Positions 23,041 through 37,862 are shown, counted from the first letter of the stretch. The stretch is 64,000 nt of DNA from Artemisia argyi (GCA_030686995.1 CM060687.1:168254090-168318089); one strand, 5' to 3'. Program-made: numbers and translations. Notes: generated by a model not told the origin, from the sequence alone.

Positions 23041-23570
23041 ATACAAAACGGTTCATTATTTTGGGGATATAAAAAAGTCGCTCGGATATTTGAAGATCGC
23101 TCAGATATACTAATAATTTCGCTGGATAATTAGGATTAAAATATGGTGTTAAAAATACTTTAAAACGAATTATTATTAAAAAAAAAAGTGGTTGAAAAGG
23201 TACAAAAGGGGTTGATGTGTGATGTACGAAAAAGTGACATTTTGTCAGTCCCTTAATACTTTTCGCTAGGTCGCTGGGCTTTGGGAAGGCTCAAAACGAA
23301 TAAAATATTATTTGTCGAAGTTTGACTATTTTGGAGGAAAGTGACAAAATAGAAGGTCGCTCGAACTTTTGATAAGTCGCCTGTGATAAGTAGCACAAAA
23401 GTATCCCTTACACATTATGATTGGGCACTACTTTTGGGGTGCCACATGTCGAACTTATGTTAATTTCGGTAGTCGCTCGGGCCATTTCAAGAAACCAACC
23501 TACTTAGGTACACAAAAGCCCACCACTTTGAGCGACTGGGCTAGTCTCAAATTTAGCCCTTTTTTTTAAT
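23041..23570. repeat. Right MULE end-like region with GTCGCT clusters
   Basis: Non-coding. GTCGCT occurs at 23077, 23270, 23356 and 23473, with related TCGCT/CGCTC sites between. The reverse complement shares blocks with the left repeats (ACACATCAACC, CTTTTCAACC, GAGCGAC-TTTATA). This fits inverted, degenerate ends of one large MULE, though I could not pair exact termini or a 9-bp target duplication. Confidence 0.5.
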
Positions 23571-23597
23571 CTCCTTTGACAATTTATTAGTTTTGAC

Positions 23598-23791
23598 CAA
23601 TGTTGCAAAAAACGGCCTACAAGGCCTTGTAATCGCCGATTCCAAGCTACAAGGCCCTGGAACTTGGAGACATTTACAAGGAAGTCGGCCGATCAATCGG
23701 CGATTACAAGGTTTTGGGCCGATTAATCGGCTAAAAAAGGCAACTCGGCCCTCGACCGCCTCAGGACTGATTCACGATTTTTGCAACATTG
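23598..23791. mobile_element. hAT-type non-autonomous element (194 bp)
   Basis: Terminal inverted repeats CAATGTTGCAAAAA (14 bp, perfect) are flanked by a perfect 8-bp target duplication, GTTTTGAC, at 23590-23597 and 23792-23799. The interior is GC-richer, with repeated CGGCCGA/TAATCGGC blocks. It has no coding capacity and needs a hAT transposase in trans. Confidence 0.92.
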
Positions 23792-23799
23792 GTTTTGAC

Positions 23800-25800
23800 A
23801 AAATTTTAATTCAACGAGGTGGGCGACGATCGCCGCGTTGCGGCGAGGCGTTGTTTCATGTCGCTGATCATTGCACGGTATTTCCAATGGTAGGGTACAC
23901 TTTATTCCGAGCCTAGTCGCTTTCATGAAGTCATTGAAAATTTGCAATGGTAGGGTACCCTTTATTTGTTTCTTGAAATCGCTGCATACAACCCCAAAAC
24001 TAAATGTTAGGATCATGTTATCTTTAAATGAGTACCTGCATATTAACATTTTTCGCATAAGTCCCAACGACTACTACTCCTACCCATTCAATTTTTACAA
24101 TCTATATAGTGCAAGAAGTATTGAACAATAAATCAATAAGCATAACATATGCATTTAAACCTAATCAAGCTTAAGACGCACCATTTATGCGTTACATAGG
24201 AGCTCTTATAACAGGTCCAGCAGATACATCGTACACTTCATGAGCCTCCAAATAATATCGTCGGTTCACGTTATCGATCATTGTACATAATTTTTTTTTG
24301 CAAGTAGAAAGTGTGGCTGAGCAAAGTGAAATAAGAAAACAGTTCAGTAAAAGCGTGGGCCAAAAAGGGCAGGCTAAAAATGGGGCAAGTCCAAAACGAC
24401 AAAACACGGCGTGTAACTCTACTTTACGTATAAGAATACAAAAAGAAAAATGGTACATAATCGGCTACATCTTAAGTTACAGTTTCCTTTTTTTTGTCAA
24501 CAAGTGGTGACATTTACATGCATAATTGCAAGAGGTTTTTGAAGATGCTCAACAGTTGTTTTAGTTTGCATGTTTATTTGTAATCTTAAATGGCCAAAAA
24601 CACCTACCTCTTAATGACATGCACAATCTGTCACCAGTTCACTGTTATAGACTACATCCAAATTGATTTTGAAAAAGGCTAAAAATCTATAGACATATCA
24701 GAATTATGAATATTACCTGAAAAGGAAGTTACTTTAACTGGATAAAGACTTGCTTGAACAGGCCCGGAGTTTGTTTCAGTAGCAATAGGCTTAGCGACAG
24801 GAACCTCTGCAAATAATTGAAAAAAGGTTAATCAAAAGAAACCACAACAAACGAATTGAACAATTTGAAAATTTAAGAATATCTCACATGATTAGTTCCT
24901 GTTCATATATTTCAACGGTTGTACTATGTGCCTGCATCGAATGTGAAATGGGAGCGTAATATAGAAATTTGGCACTATTACTTGAGCAACTTTCACGTAA
25001 TAGTCTGAATAATTTACCTTTTTTTTTACTGGGGTCTCGGATGTTTTATTTGGTCCATTCACAGCCTGCAACAGAAAATTTACATCGGTCAAAGTTGTAT
25101 AGAGAAGTCACAATGAAGTAATCTGCGAATAATACCTTTTAAAGGATTGATATACGTTGCGTATTTACCCGTTTGAAACCTGCAACACCAAATTCAAATA
25201 AGCTAAACTACTATAAAGGAGTCATAATAATATAATTTACTGAAACCGTAAAGTTGGGAAGTTGTAGACGTATCAGCATTTCATTACGTCTAAATATAAG
25301 TGGCAATAGCTAAAAAACGCGACTGCAAGAACAGAACATAATTAGCTTAAAACCTTTTTTCGAGTGTTCTCACGTTTTTTTTTACAAAAGAACACCTGCA
25401 CAAATAGACCAGCTTTTATTGCTATATATATCCAAGCATATTAAGAAAATGAACACGGGAATAAAATTCATAGAATATGTTACCTGATTTGTGATCTCTT
25501 CCGTACAACAGCATAATATCATGACCATTTTCCATAACCTGTATAAGAACAGCCCATGATTGCTTTTGTTGTAGGTTATGTCCAGTACATGTGAGATTCT
25601 CCTTGACATGTTACCTTCAACTAAAAATTTACATAAAATTAAATATTTAATAGTTAACGCATTTAAAATAACTGAGGCAAAAAATTATAATAGTAGATAC
25701 AGGCTAATCCATGGCATGAGAAGTTAAATACTTAATAAAACTCCATGACAACCAATATTTGTTGTTTCTTTAACGTTAGGTGTTGACTCCGTAGTAATAC
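23800..25800. other. Mostly non-coding, possible exon remnants on the minus strand
   Basis: No confident gene. Short open stretches ended by GT-like donors on the minus strand (about 24720-24810, 25000-25075, 25480-25610) could be exons of the Helitron-like gene represented at 25801-25940, but none gives a recognisable domain. A short AT-rich T9 run lies at 24291. Confidence 0.3.
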
Positions 25801-25940
25801 CTTTCCACCCATACAACACTTATGATATTCCGGAGAGAGTCTGCTGCCATGTTTGAGCCACTCTTCAAACCAAAACACCGCGTTGCAGTGTGTGCAAATC
25901 CTGTTACATGGGCCTAAAGACACGTACATACCCGGAGGTC
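25801..25940 (-). pseudogene. Helitron-type protein fragment (Cys-rich N-terminal exon)
   Basis: Between a splice acceptor (AG at 25942-25941) and a probable donor (GT at 25800-25799) the minus strand encodes LGPCNRICTHCNAVFWFEEW, then YHKCCMGGK. The pattern C-x2-C-x-A-x-FW-E...CC-GGK is characteristic of the segment upstream of the Rep domain in plant Helitron helicases. No Rep or helicase motif is found nearby, so this is a fragment. Open segments upstream on the same strand (about 26050-26270, 26380-26460, 26520-26620), rich in Ser/Thr/Ala, may be further exons of the same decayed gene. Confidence 0.55.
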
Positions 25941-26624
25941 CTGCAATGAGGCCAAATAAAATGAAGGTCAATGTAGCTGCAAACGGAAACAGAAAATGAT
26001 GAAAACAAAATGACACATGTTCACATTACATCACGAATCTGGTTGTCAAACAGACCACGCAAGCGCTAATAATGAATAGCCAAGAGTTGTACCTCTTCGG
26101 GTGTGTGTACGCTTGCCAGATCCTAGTATCGTGTCGCTGGTTCGGGCACGTGCCGAATTTCTTTGTGGTGCACCAATAGCAGATGTGATGGGCGAAGCCG
26201 TGGATTCAGCGGACGGGTGAAACATGGGGCATGGACCAGGCATTCCCGCTGCTGCAACACCATTGATAGTTATTAGAAATGACAGCAAGAAGTAGCTGAT
26301 TATAGCATAACCATAAAATGGTAAAAACAAAGAATACAAGTATGAAAGAATGGGCACTAAATATTCGGCATACATTGATAACAATCCGCCAATGGCTGTG
26401 ACTGAAGTCGTCGCATGACAACTGGAATGAGAGGCGGCTGTTGTGGCTGAAAAAATAGTCATAGTATAAGGATTCAGGAAAAGGAAGGAAAAAAAAGGCC
26501 CTAACATCGAGGTTGCCACAACTTACGTCGGTAGGCACCCGAGGGCGTGTGCGATTGGATAGCAGTTGCACGACAATCTAAATGAGCATCGTCGACACCA
26601 GGTGCACGAACTTCAGTGTTTTGA

Positions 26625-27539
26625 GCTGTGACAATAAAAACAAAGCACAAATTAGCACGTTTAATTATAAAAGACATCCAAAGGCAACCTAAAATTGAAC
26701 GCTAACCGTAAAGCACAGCATGGTGTTCTGGTATTCGCTTGTTGCTAAGGGATGAACCCGCACTTGGAAATAAAACAGCACAAAACGAAACGTAAGTTCT
26801 GTATTGAAGATATACAGTGCTGAAACCAAATAACATGACTAAAACATCTATAAAACACACATGTTATGTCGTTAGCAACATCACCGGCAAAAGAGAGTTG
26901 CAAAACAGAATTCAAAAATGGACCCGTAATGAGACACATAATCAAGTTTTGTGAAATATTAGTAATCTATATGTGGCACACCTTGTATTAAGAAAATAGT
27001 AGCAACTGTTAGCAAACCAAAAAAGTTAAACATTACGAATGCATACCCAAAACAATAAACGAAGAGTAGACCACGATTCATAGGCAATTACATTTGATTT
27101 ACGTTTATTTCAAAAAAATATAAAATCAATACCAGCAGCAACCCAAGAATCCATAGCTGCCAGCGTACATTCTCTCATGTGGTTTCAGTTGTCGATGAAG
27201 ATTATACTCAAGATATTTTTTAAGACGGTTGTCTGATTCTTCAAAATGTCAAAACATATACATATATAGCTTACAATTCAGCTAAAGAAATTACTGGTAT
27301 ATATTTTTCAGAACATGGACGTAAGTAGTTAAACATAATCAAAAGTCCAGAAAGCAATCAAAGAATGACAAAGAGACCAAAAGTTGACTGTTCAGCACCT
27401 TCTTTTATAGACCAGCCAACATTGTTCACATCTGTAACAGGAATGGGATAAACAGCAAATGTCTTCAAGCCACTTTTCACAATATTAGCCCCCAGCACCT
27501 GCAATAGGATATAACCTTTATCTGTCACGTCCTCTACAT
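26625..27539. other. Non-coding or decayed exons
   Basis: AT-rich. One minus-strand open segment at about 27400-27500 (LGANIVKSGLKTFAVYPIP) follows an AG and may be an exon, but I do not recognise it. Nothing else supported. Confidence 0.25.
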
Positions 27540-27547
27540 GCGCTAAG

Positions 27548-28026
27548 CATAGTTGTCAAAAGCGAAAGCGATTGCAAAGCGCAAAGACCCAAAAATCGCT
27601 AAAGCGAGAGGCGCATAAAAAGCGCGGGCTCGAGAAAAAAAAAAAGCGCAGGGTTGCAATAAACTTTGATTTTGATTCATTTTGTGTTTCTGGTTAGATT
27701 CTAGGGTTGTAATAAGATTCTCACTGCATTCTAACACTATCCCACTAACTTAATTGGATTAAAACACTCTAAATCAAAAAATCCCAAATCTTACCATGAA
27801 CCCTAATTTCCAAAATCAAACCAAACGTGTTTCTGGGTATAATTCGATCCTTGTATCATGTTTATAACATGATTCCGACCAAAACCCACCCATTTAATCA
27901 CACCCTAATTTCCAAATCGTCGCTTTTAATGTTGGTGGGCTTTTGCCTTGTGGACTGAGCGATGTGGGCCCGCCTGCGCGTCGCTTCTTGCTATAGCGCA
28001 TGAAGCGCACGCTTTTGACAACTATG
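27548..28026. mobile_element. hAT-type non-autonomous element (479 bp)
   Basis: Terminal inverted repeats CATAGTTGTCAAAAGCG (17 bp, perfect) with an 8-bp target duplication GCGCTAAG at 27540-27547 and 28027-28034. Subterminal sequence is rich in AAGCG/AGCGC repeats, as expected for transposase-binding sites. No coding capacity. Confidence 0.93.
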
Positions 28027-28034
28027 GCGCTAAG

Positions 28035-29780
<1,746 letters not shown>

Positions 29781-30943
29781 ATTAACAGTTCACTAATCGA
29801 ACCGCCTGACCCAAGCAAAAACACCCGCTTTGACCCAAACCTTTAAAACATACTAGTGATTGGCCTGTATTGTAAAAATAAATTTAAATACTAGAACTAT
29901 CATCATAAATGACTACGATGAATAAACCGATATTTGTCAGCTTACTTTTTCCAGGGGCTGAAATAGGATGCCTTCTACTCTTCTATACCAGTTCAAAATC
30001 AAAAATAATTTCAAGTTCAACAACGCTTCCATCGTTAGTTAATTGATACAATTCAGCCATAAGAAACAATTCATCCTTTCTTTAGATTCAAAGGTGGATA
30101 ACAAACACCCCCTTATAGAGGTGCACTGATTCGTTGTGTTTTGGTGTGCAAAAAACAATTTATCAATATATCAACAAACGTGAGGTCTAAGTTATCGTGA
30201 GACAACTAGACGTAGAGAAATACGAGTAAACCTTTTAGGAAAAAGATTACCTCGCAAAACTCGTGAAAGTGATATTAAAATTCTGAGACCGGGAAGTGAT
30301 TTCCCGGGTCGTACCCCAACGAGGTGTGAATGGCAAGCTTCGAGTGAGATTGAGATTAAAATCTTGTATGTTGGAAGGATTGTTTGGTTTGTGATACGTT
30401 AAATTAACGGAAATTTGAAAATATCAAACGTAAATGAATTACAAACAACCTAAGGGGAAATAAAAGGCAATAGGTAAACTAGGGAAGTCCTAAAACACTA
30501 CGGGAAGCAAATTAGGTATCGGGAATCCTAGAACACAAATTGACAAATAAACGTGACGTTTATTTAGGATAAACGTCAACGCGCAAGTAAAAACGTGAAT
30601 TTCTAGCTACGCAAGACCTACGGGGTTCAAATTAGTTTTCCTACGTATTAATGGACAAAAGAAAATTTTGTAAAAAAGAAAATTAATTTTTTAACCAAAA
30701 TTCTATTTATTACGAATTTAAATCTAATTAACTCTGTTTTAATTCTAATAAATATTAAAATTATTCCTAAAAATCTGAAACTTTTTTAATAAATTCAACA
30801 AACTAAAACTGATTTGAGAAAAATATAAAAAGTGGTGGTACAATTTAGAAATAAGCAGAAAATAAGCTATTAAGCCAAATAAGCAAAAAGGAGACAAAAG
30901 GGGTTAAATAAAAAACAAAGGAAGAGTAAACTGAAAAAGACCC

Positions 30944-31035
30944 TAGGGCAGTTGGTGTTAGGTGTGTGGTGTGTCTGTTGGTGTGAGGGAAATGGCATAG
31001 GTTCGAACCTTGCCAGAACCCTTTTTTTTTGCAAT
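30944..31035 (+). repeat. SINE-like unit with tRNA-type A and B boxes
   Basis: A-box-like TAGGGCAGTTGG (30944-30955) and a canonical B box GGTTCGAACC (31000-31009), about 45 bp apart, are followed by a T-rich tail. This is the internal RNA polymerase III promoter layout of tRNA-derived SINEs. It does not fold as a full tRNA. Ends and target duplication not determined. Confidence 0.5.
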
Positions 31036-31173
31036 TTATTTTTTTTGTTTTTCTTTTGATTCTTTTTGTTCACTGATTCACAAACTTCAAACACAAACCA
31101 CACTTTAAACTTACAAAAACAGATTATAACTACAAAAGGCCACACGAATGCTTGATCTTGAAACAGATTTGAG

Positions 31174-31209
<36 letters not shown>

Positions 31210-32549
31210 TTAAAATGTTCTTTGTTTTGTGACTGCCCAAATCATGCAATTTACTCAAACAAGCTTACACAAGCTTGGGCTTGTATAAGCAACAACAACA
31301 ATACAGCAGCACAACAACAACAACAACAATGATTGACACTAACAACAACAAGATTAACAGCAGGATCAAACAACAATAACAGTTAACAAGTTAAGTAGCA
31401 GCTAAGCAAGAAACCAATAAGCTCAAATGAGCTAATAAGCTCACAAGGGCTTATGCAAACAAATTAACAACAATAAAAGCAATAATTAACAACAACTAGA
31501 ATAATAACAAGTCCAATAATCAATAACACCAACAAAATCAACCAAGCTCAGTACATATTGAGCTATGCAGTCCTAATCAAGCCCAAAGATGGCTTCTCAA
31601 TAAGCACTTAAGAAGCAGTTATGGGCGAACTAAAACCTGGACCCTAAATACTACCTAAAAGGCTACTCAGAACAACAAAGAACACATCATTTGATCCAGG
31701 ATTGAACAATTTATGAGCAAAAGAAATTTCATGAAAATCTGTATGCAGGGGAGGTTCTCAGTCAGATAGCATGTTTAGGCCCAAATTCTCCTAAACAAAT
31801 CACCACCAAATTTGAACTTTCTTTTTGAAAATGATAAACAAGCTGCCCGAGATTCTAAATCAACAAGAACTTTTGATTTTTGTCAACAATTGGATCCTAC
31901 ACATGTCCTAGAAATCTGTCCCATTTTCAGTAGTCATGAACATTTGACTTTTGAAATTTTGCACAAGTTTGACTCTATTGAACTTTTATCCCAAATTAAT
32001 GACTAAATATGGTATTCTAAGCTACAATGAGACTAATCTAAACAAGCTAAATTTATTTTTAACCCAAGATGAAGATTATACCATCCTAAAATTCCAACAG
32101 TGGTGCAGAATCAATATATAAGGCCAACATTTGACTTTGCCCAATAACCCACTGATTTTAAACTTGCATGCCTCTATATTATCCCTAAGTGTGTGGTCTA
32201 AACAAGTTTTATACACTGGAAGGCTTAAGAACCTAATCAAACACTTAAATCCAAACACCCTTTATGAGGATTAATTAACAATTAAAACAAGCTAATTACT
32301 GAATAAAGCTATGCAAACACTAGATTAACTCAAACTAACTTAAATTAGCATTAATAAACAGCAATTAACAACAGATAGCAGCAGAATGGCAGAAATAACA
32401 GAAGTGCTAAAAATTTATATGAGAAATGTTCTTACAAGTGTCCACAGCTCAAGTCAAGTGAAACCTAAGACCACAACATCATCCTACACTCCCCATGGAG
32501 TTCTAACCCATACTCCATCCATGTAGATCAGCTCCAATACATTTACCAC

Positions 32550-32599
<50 letters not shown>

Positions 32600-33904
32600 A
32601 TATTTTCTTGTATTTTCTTATATTTTTTTTCTTTTCTGAGTTTTCTTGTTTTTGAAACTTCAAAATACTCATAAATAACTTGAATAAACTTCTGAGAACA
32701 AGCTTAACACGAATAAAGGAGACCAACAAGACTTTGCAAAAATTAAGTAGAAAATGAAATTGCTTGAAAACCAAAGTAAACTTGAATTAATTTAAAGGAA
32801 ATGCATTACAATTGAAAATTGAACATAAGTAAAGAAAACTACAAGAAAATTGGATGCCTTTGAGGCTTACATTGGTTGCCTATTTATACTAAACTAGAAA
32901 TTAGGGCTTCCTTTGCACTTGTGCTTCTCCTGTGAGTGCAAACAACATATACTTGATCCTTGTGCTTCCACGAATCAATCCCAACCATTTAATTAAATCA
33001 AAAGTGATCCTGGCCCTTGTTCTACTTTTGGCGCCAAAACTTTATATGAGGTCTTAGGATTGCCAGGGTGTTATTTGGGGGTTAGGTAGGGTTTTGTGAG
33101 GAGGGGGGAGATATGAGTGGGATGGGGAACTGGAGTGGGAGCTTTTGAGGTGGAAGGTTGAGTATGGCAGGAGGTGGAGTGGGGGTGAGTTTATGTTTAC
33201 TGGGTAAAGAGGAGATGGGGAAGAGAAGGTTGACCCATTTTGACCATGTTTGACTTTTTGACTGGGCTTGGATATTAATATTACGGGGTGATGTTGGGCT
33301 TGGGGGGTGAAATGGGCCAAATCAGGTTAAGGGATTCATGGTGGTGGGCTTTTAGGATAGGATTAGTTTTGTATATAAGTGAAACAAGCCCAAGGACCAA
33401 ACATGTAATTCCTGATTTCTTGAAGGGCTGAATCTACCATTGTTCCAAACTTCAACCAAGGACTATTTGTGACAAGTTATGCATTCCCAAGGGTTTGTAT
33501 ATGATTTTTATTCAAAGTGTAATTCCCGGGGGTCACTTTTGCCAAATTCCAAACTGCAGGGACCAAAGTTGTACAATCTCCAAACTTTTCTCTTCAGGGA
33601 CTAAACTTGTTCTTTTTTAAAAGTTTTTTTACCCAAAGATCATTATTTGGTAAATTTTTATTTTTAAGGACTTGGTTTGACTTTTCTTTCAAAATAAACG
33701 CTCAGGGACTAGTTTTGACAACTTTTGAAAGTTGGGAGACTGAAACTGCCAATTATGCAAACTTTGTTCGTTTTTGGTTTTTTTTCAATCATTTTGCATT
33801 TGAAACATATAAAACACGATCTTTGGGATATTTTCATTATTTTGATGCATTTCTGAGTATTTTCACGTGTTTTGGTAGTTAAAATATGATAAAAATGATG
33901 AGTA
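31036..33904. other. Non-coding, low-complexity region
   Basis: Contains an A-run at about 31177-31205, CAACAACAA-type low complexity (31285-31330) and a ~47-T run (32552-32598). It also has a purine-rich GGGG/GGTGG segment (33050-33200) that yields a spurious Pro/Ser-rich ORF. No domain-bearing ORF. It may be decayed retrotransposon DNA. Confidence 0.35.
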
Positions 33905-33918
33905 TTTACACACTCATC

Positions 33919-34426
33919 ATGCACAAAGCCCGGGCCAGGTTGGGCTTGAACCGGGCCTAATAAAGCCTGGGCCATAACCAAAATACTAGGCCTATTTCGG
34001 CCTAAATGGTCCGGGCCGAGCCAAACCGGGCTTAGCCCGGCATAGGCTCGGGCTTATTTATATATTTTGTAATAATAATATAGTTATTATATATGGATAT
34101 ATTTGATCAACATTTGTAAATAAATTATTAAAAATAACAAAACAAAGTTACAGATTATAACGAAGCACATTAATTGCATAATAAAAGCTCTCTAACAACA
34201 AAATCCCGAGCTTTGGAGTCTTTTGGCGAGCTTTTTCTGGCACTTTAGCTGGCTTTTCAAAAGCCCGGGCTTTGGGCTTAGCCAGACCAGGCTTAGGCCA
34301 GACCGGGCTTTGATGAAAAATATAAGGACCATTTAGGCCTGTTGGGCCAAATCGGGCTTCAAGTCGGGCTTTTTCAAGGTTTTCTAGGCCGGGCCTAAGC
34401 CCGAGCTCGGGGTTTAGCCCAACCGT
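33919..34426. repeat. GC-rich inverted-repeat element (MITE-like)
   Basis: Both ends are rich in GGGCC/GGCCC and GGGCTTAGG-type blocks that pair in inverted orientation, with TGCAC at the left and GTGCA at the right terminus. The interior is AT-rich. The look is that of a hAT-type MITE, but no clean 8-bp duplication remains. Confidence 0.5.
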
Positions 34427-34469
34427 GCATCTCTCAACCTTATATCTCCTAAAGGTTCCTTGTGAAAAA

Positions 34470-34713
34470 AACCAGAGAGTTTGTATATCTCCTAATACAA
34501 AAGGTATGAATATAGGTGTTTATCAGTGTAATTAGAGAGAAGTGTAATTCCTAATTTCTACATAGTTGAACATATCTTTCCTTGTTCATGGTTTTTAACC
34601 TATTAGGGGTTTTCACATTAAATCTGTGTGTCATCTTTTATTATATTTCATGTTTTAGTTGCGGTTTTGCTTCAATCTAGTGTCACTTTTCTTAATAAGT
34701 GGTATTAGAGCTA
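34470..34713 (+). mobile_element. Ty1/copia LTR end with primer-binding site, remnant
   Basis: A T-rich LTR-like segment ends just before TGGTATTAGAGCTA (34700-34713), which matches the initiator-methionine tRNA primer site (TGGTATCAGAGC) of copia elements with one change. No gag or pol follows, so only the 5' end persists. Confidence 0.5.
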
Positions 34714-35532
34714 AGATTGAGTGTACTTTATGGTTGCCACTAATATGTAGACCCTACACATAAAAATATAAGATTATAGTCATTCAAAAGTTGTTTGTTA
34801 TTATTATTAGCAAATAATAGTTTTGAGTAACTTATAGGTTTGAATTAGTGGGCTACTAATGTCCTTTTATCTTGTTCTAGCTGAAACTGAAATTATACTC
34901 GAGTAATTTAGAAGCTCACGATTGATAGATAACCTTTTCTATACATAAAAGCTACATTTTGAGATATTATCAAATGAAAAGTTAAATGACTTGTAATGTA
35001 GTACATGCATATTTTACACCATACTTAACATTTTAACAAATAAAATACATGCTTAAAAATGTACTCACTTTATCATCTCTAATTATATTTAGACAAAATT
35101 ATATAATAGGGGATTTCATTTACTTATAAGAGCAACAAATGGTCAAGTAATCTAATCACTTTCATACGAGTAGCCATCATCCAATGTTTATCCTAATCAT
35201 TGACAAATTCCACGTAAAATTTGTTATTTCAATAAGAAATGAAATGATTATATAACCAATCGATGATATCAATTCAACTATAGTATAATATGATAAAGAT
35301 ATAGCTAAAATTAAAATATAGTGACAATGTACGACTTTTAATGTATATGTATGTACAAATTTATATAAATAATTAATTGTCTCAAAACAGAACTTTTGTA
35401 CAAGGAAGTGAATACGAATTTTGGGAGTATATGTTTGATACATACTTGTCGAGCTTGTAATTCAATGTACGGTGAAATATGATATGAAATCACTTTTGTA
35501 TACTATTTACATCAAACTTTTTAGAGACCAGA
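34714..35532. other. Non-coding, 3' flank of PIRL
   Basis: AT-rich without recognisable coding or repeat structure. It includes the 3' UTR of the minus-strand LRR gene. Confidence 0.4.
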
Positions 35533-37862
35533 TCAACCTGAAAAGAGCATGCAAATCCATGACCAAAATCCCTTGCGTCCTCTCTTCATTTCTTGAGGTT
35601 TCACGTTTCTCTTTGCGACCAAATTAGCCATGTATTCAACGACAGCCTGTAAAACAAACAATGTCAGTGTGCGTTTGTTTATAAAGGTGTTAAGATTATC
35701 TGATTACTGTGTTTCAAGTTTAAATAATTAGTTTCGAGCTTTTTCAGATAAAACGGATTATTTGAAATCATAAAGTTTGATAACAAATTGTAGTGCAAAT
35801 GGCATATTAACTTTGAAACGCAATATCAAAGAACCCTTAATTAAATGTGCAAAAGTAATGAACCTAAAGAGAACCATAGATGGTGCACCCATCTTACCTG
35901 AGCCCCTAACTTAGTGATTTCTTTTGGAGGCATCTCAAGAGGAGTCTCATCCGCTCGGAATATCTTCAACTTAGACAATAGCCCAAAAGATTCAGGTAAA
36001 AACCTTATTTGATCGTCGCTTATATCAAGCACTTGAAGGTTTTCAAGGTTACCAATTGATCGTGGCAAACTTGTCAAGTCAGCAAAGTTCTTACCGATGT
36101 TAAGGGTTTCCAAACTAGTAGCAAAACAAAGACTTTCGGGTATCCCTTCTAGTTCATTAAAACTAACATCAAGTTCCTTTAATCTAGCAAGATTCGCCAT
36201 TGTTGTAGGCAGTTTTCTTACACGATTGTAGTGCAAAGAAAGTATCTCCAAGCACTCTAGCTTACCAATAGCTTCCGGAAGCCCTTTTAGTTGATTAAAG
36301 TTTAGTTTGAGTGCTATAAGTGAAGAACATGAACCAATTGTGTAAGGAAGTTCTTCAAGATCATTTGTCTCGACGGTCAAGATTTGCATAGAGGTTAAGT
36401 TCCCTATGAGATCGGGCAAATGAGTGAAATGGTTTGAGCTTAAATCAAGATTGATAATGTTGGAAAGATTCTTGAATGAGTCAGGGAGAGAGTTTAGTCG
36501 GTTTGCATGGAGATCAAGGTCTAGTAGGTTGACTAGTTGACCAAATGAATCGGGTAGGTTTGTTAGCTGGTTTGCATGAACATCAAGCTTTGTTAAAGCG
36601 GTTAGATTGGTGATAGAGGCTGAGAGAGTTGTCAGTTTGTTGTCTGAGAGATTAAGTTCAGTAATATTTGATAGTTTTCCGATTGATATTGGAAGCCATT
36701 CTATGTTTTCCATTAGTTTTGATTGAAGATCAAGAACTTTTCCCTCTTGTTTGGATATGATTTCAATCAAGGCCGCAACTTTCATCAAACTCAACTTTTC
36801 AGGCTCTTCTACACCTACAAAATACAAATGCAAATCATTCTTACATTTCACACAAAAACACCAAAATAACAGATGCATAAGTCTTTTACAACATCTGATT
36901 AGCTAACTGTAATTTACTGAAATCTTACGATACTTAGAAAATAGAGGAGTTGGCTAGCATGAAAACCAACTTATAACGACAGTAACTTTTAATCCGTTTG
37001 GAGTTATGAGGCTCACAACATATCCAAAAAAATATCTTAGTGATCAGGACATTATCGCCCAACTATAGATCCTAGTTTTTCTCATATCGGTCTCTAAAAC
37101 CCGAAATTTTCAGATCTTTATACGAGTTCTTTATTAGGAGCTCGTGTATCATATTATGTATTCTTAGTTTACATAGGCTAATTTGGAATTCAATAAAAGA
37201 AAATCTTGGTGTAAGTTAACTTGAGCAACTTCAGAATTGCAATTTAATTATATTTTCATTTTCTGAAAAAAAGAAGTTAGTATAATACTATAATCCCAAT
37301 AAGTAAATTACATAAATAACAAATATTTGAACAAACCTGTAAGAAAACTTGTGGCTTTTGTTGAAGAACTCTTGACTAAACCCCTAAAGCTTTCAACTTT
37401 GTCGACTTTGTTAAAAGTCAACAAACTTTCATCACTGATCACAGCTTCTTTTTCAAGTTTACCAATAGGGTATGTCAAATCATCATCTTTATCCACTTGG
37501 GTATCACCAGAAACACACTTTGAAGCTTTTAGTATCAACTCATCAAAGGTTTGATAAGTTTTGTCAAAGTCAATAATTTGCATAGCTTCTTTCCTTTGTT
37601 CTTGGCTTTGAAACAAGACCATCGTTTGATTGACTTCTTTAAGGATAGTAAAAAGGTCTTGTGGGATGTCTTGGGGGCATATTTGGGCTATGATTTCATT
37701 AAGTTTGTGTTGTTCTTCAGTGTTGACTGATTTGATGACCATTTTGGCTGCTTCAAGGTCTTCTAGTGATGGTCTTGGGGGAAGTGATTTGTATGTTTGC
37801 ATGATTTCTTGTATGGTTTTTGTGCATGGATTTGATGACTCATTTTGTGATGCTATTGACAT
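35533..37862 (-). CDS. PIRL: plant intracellular Ras-group-related LRR protein
   Basis: Cytosolic leucine-rich repeat protein of the plant PIRL family, related to animal Ras-binding LRR proteins, with proposed scaffold roles in pollen and signalling. Three exons (37862-37337, 36814-35898, 35646-35533), GT-AG, phases compatible, about 518 residues, the usual size. Residues 1-175 are the family's helical N-terminus (PPRPSLEDLEAAKMVIKSV, QEQRKEAMQIIDFDK). Then come about eleven 23-residue LRRs of the L-L-LDL--N-L--LP type, and a basic tail ending RGRKGFWSWICMLFSG, with an aromatic/Cys end that might attach to membrane. The Met at 37862 was chosen over an upstream in-frame Met at 37997 because the intervening residues are leader-like and His-rich. 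It is closest in look to the PIRL4/5/6 group; the subgroup is inference. Confidence 0.92.

Noticed and set aside
23593..23916. 107-codon ORF
   Set aside because: It overlaps the 194-bp hAT MITE and is an artefact of its repeated GC-rich interior.
30944..31035. tRNA gene
   Set aside because: A and B boxes are present, but no acceptor stem or cloverleaf fits. Treated as SINE-like.
33054..33320. Pro/Ser-rich minus-strand ORF
   Set aside because: It comes from a purine-rich plus-strand tract, with no domain, splice support or promoter.
35841..36878. Stand-alone LRR gene starting MHLLFWCFC
   Set aside because: Its first codons are intronic. The splice acceptor at 36815-36816 joins the LRR exon in phase to the PIRL N-terminal exon.
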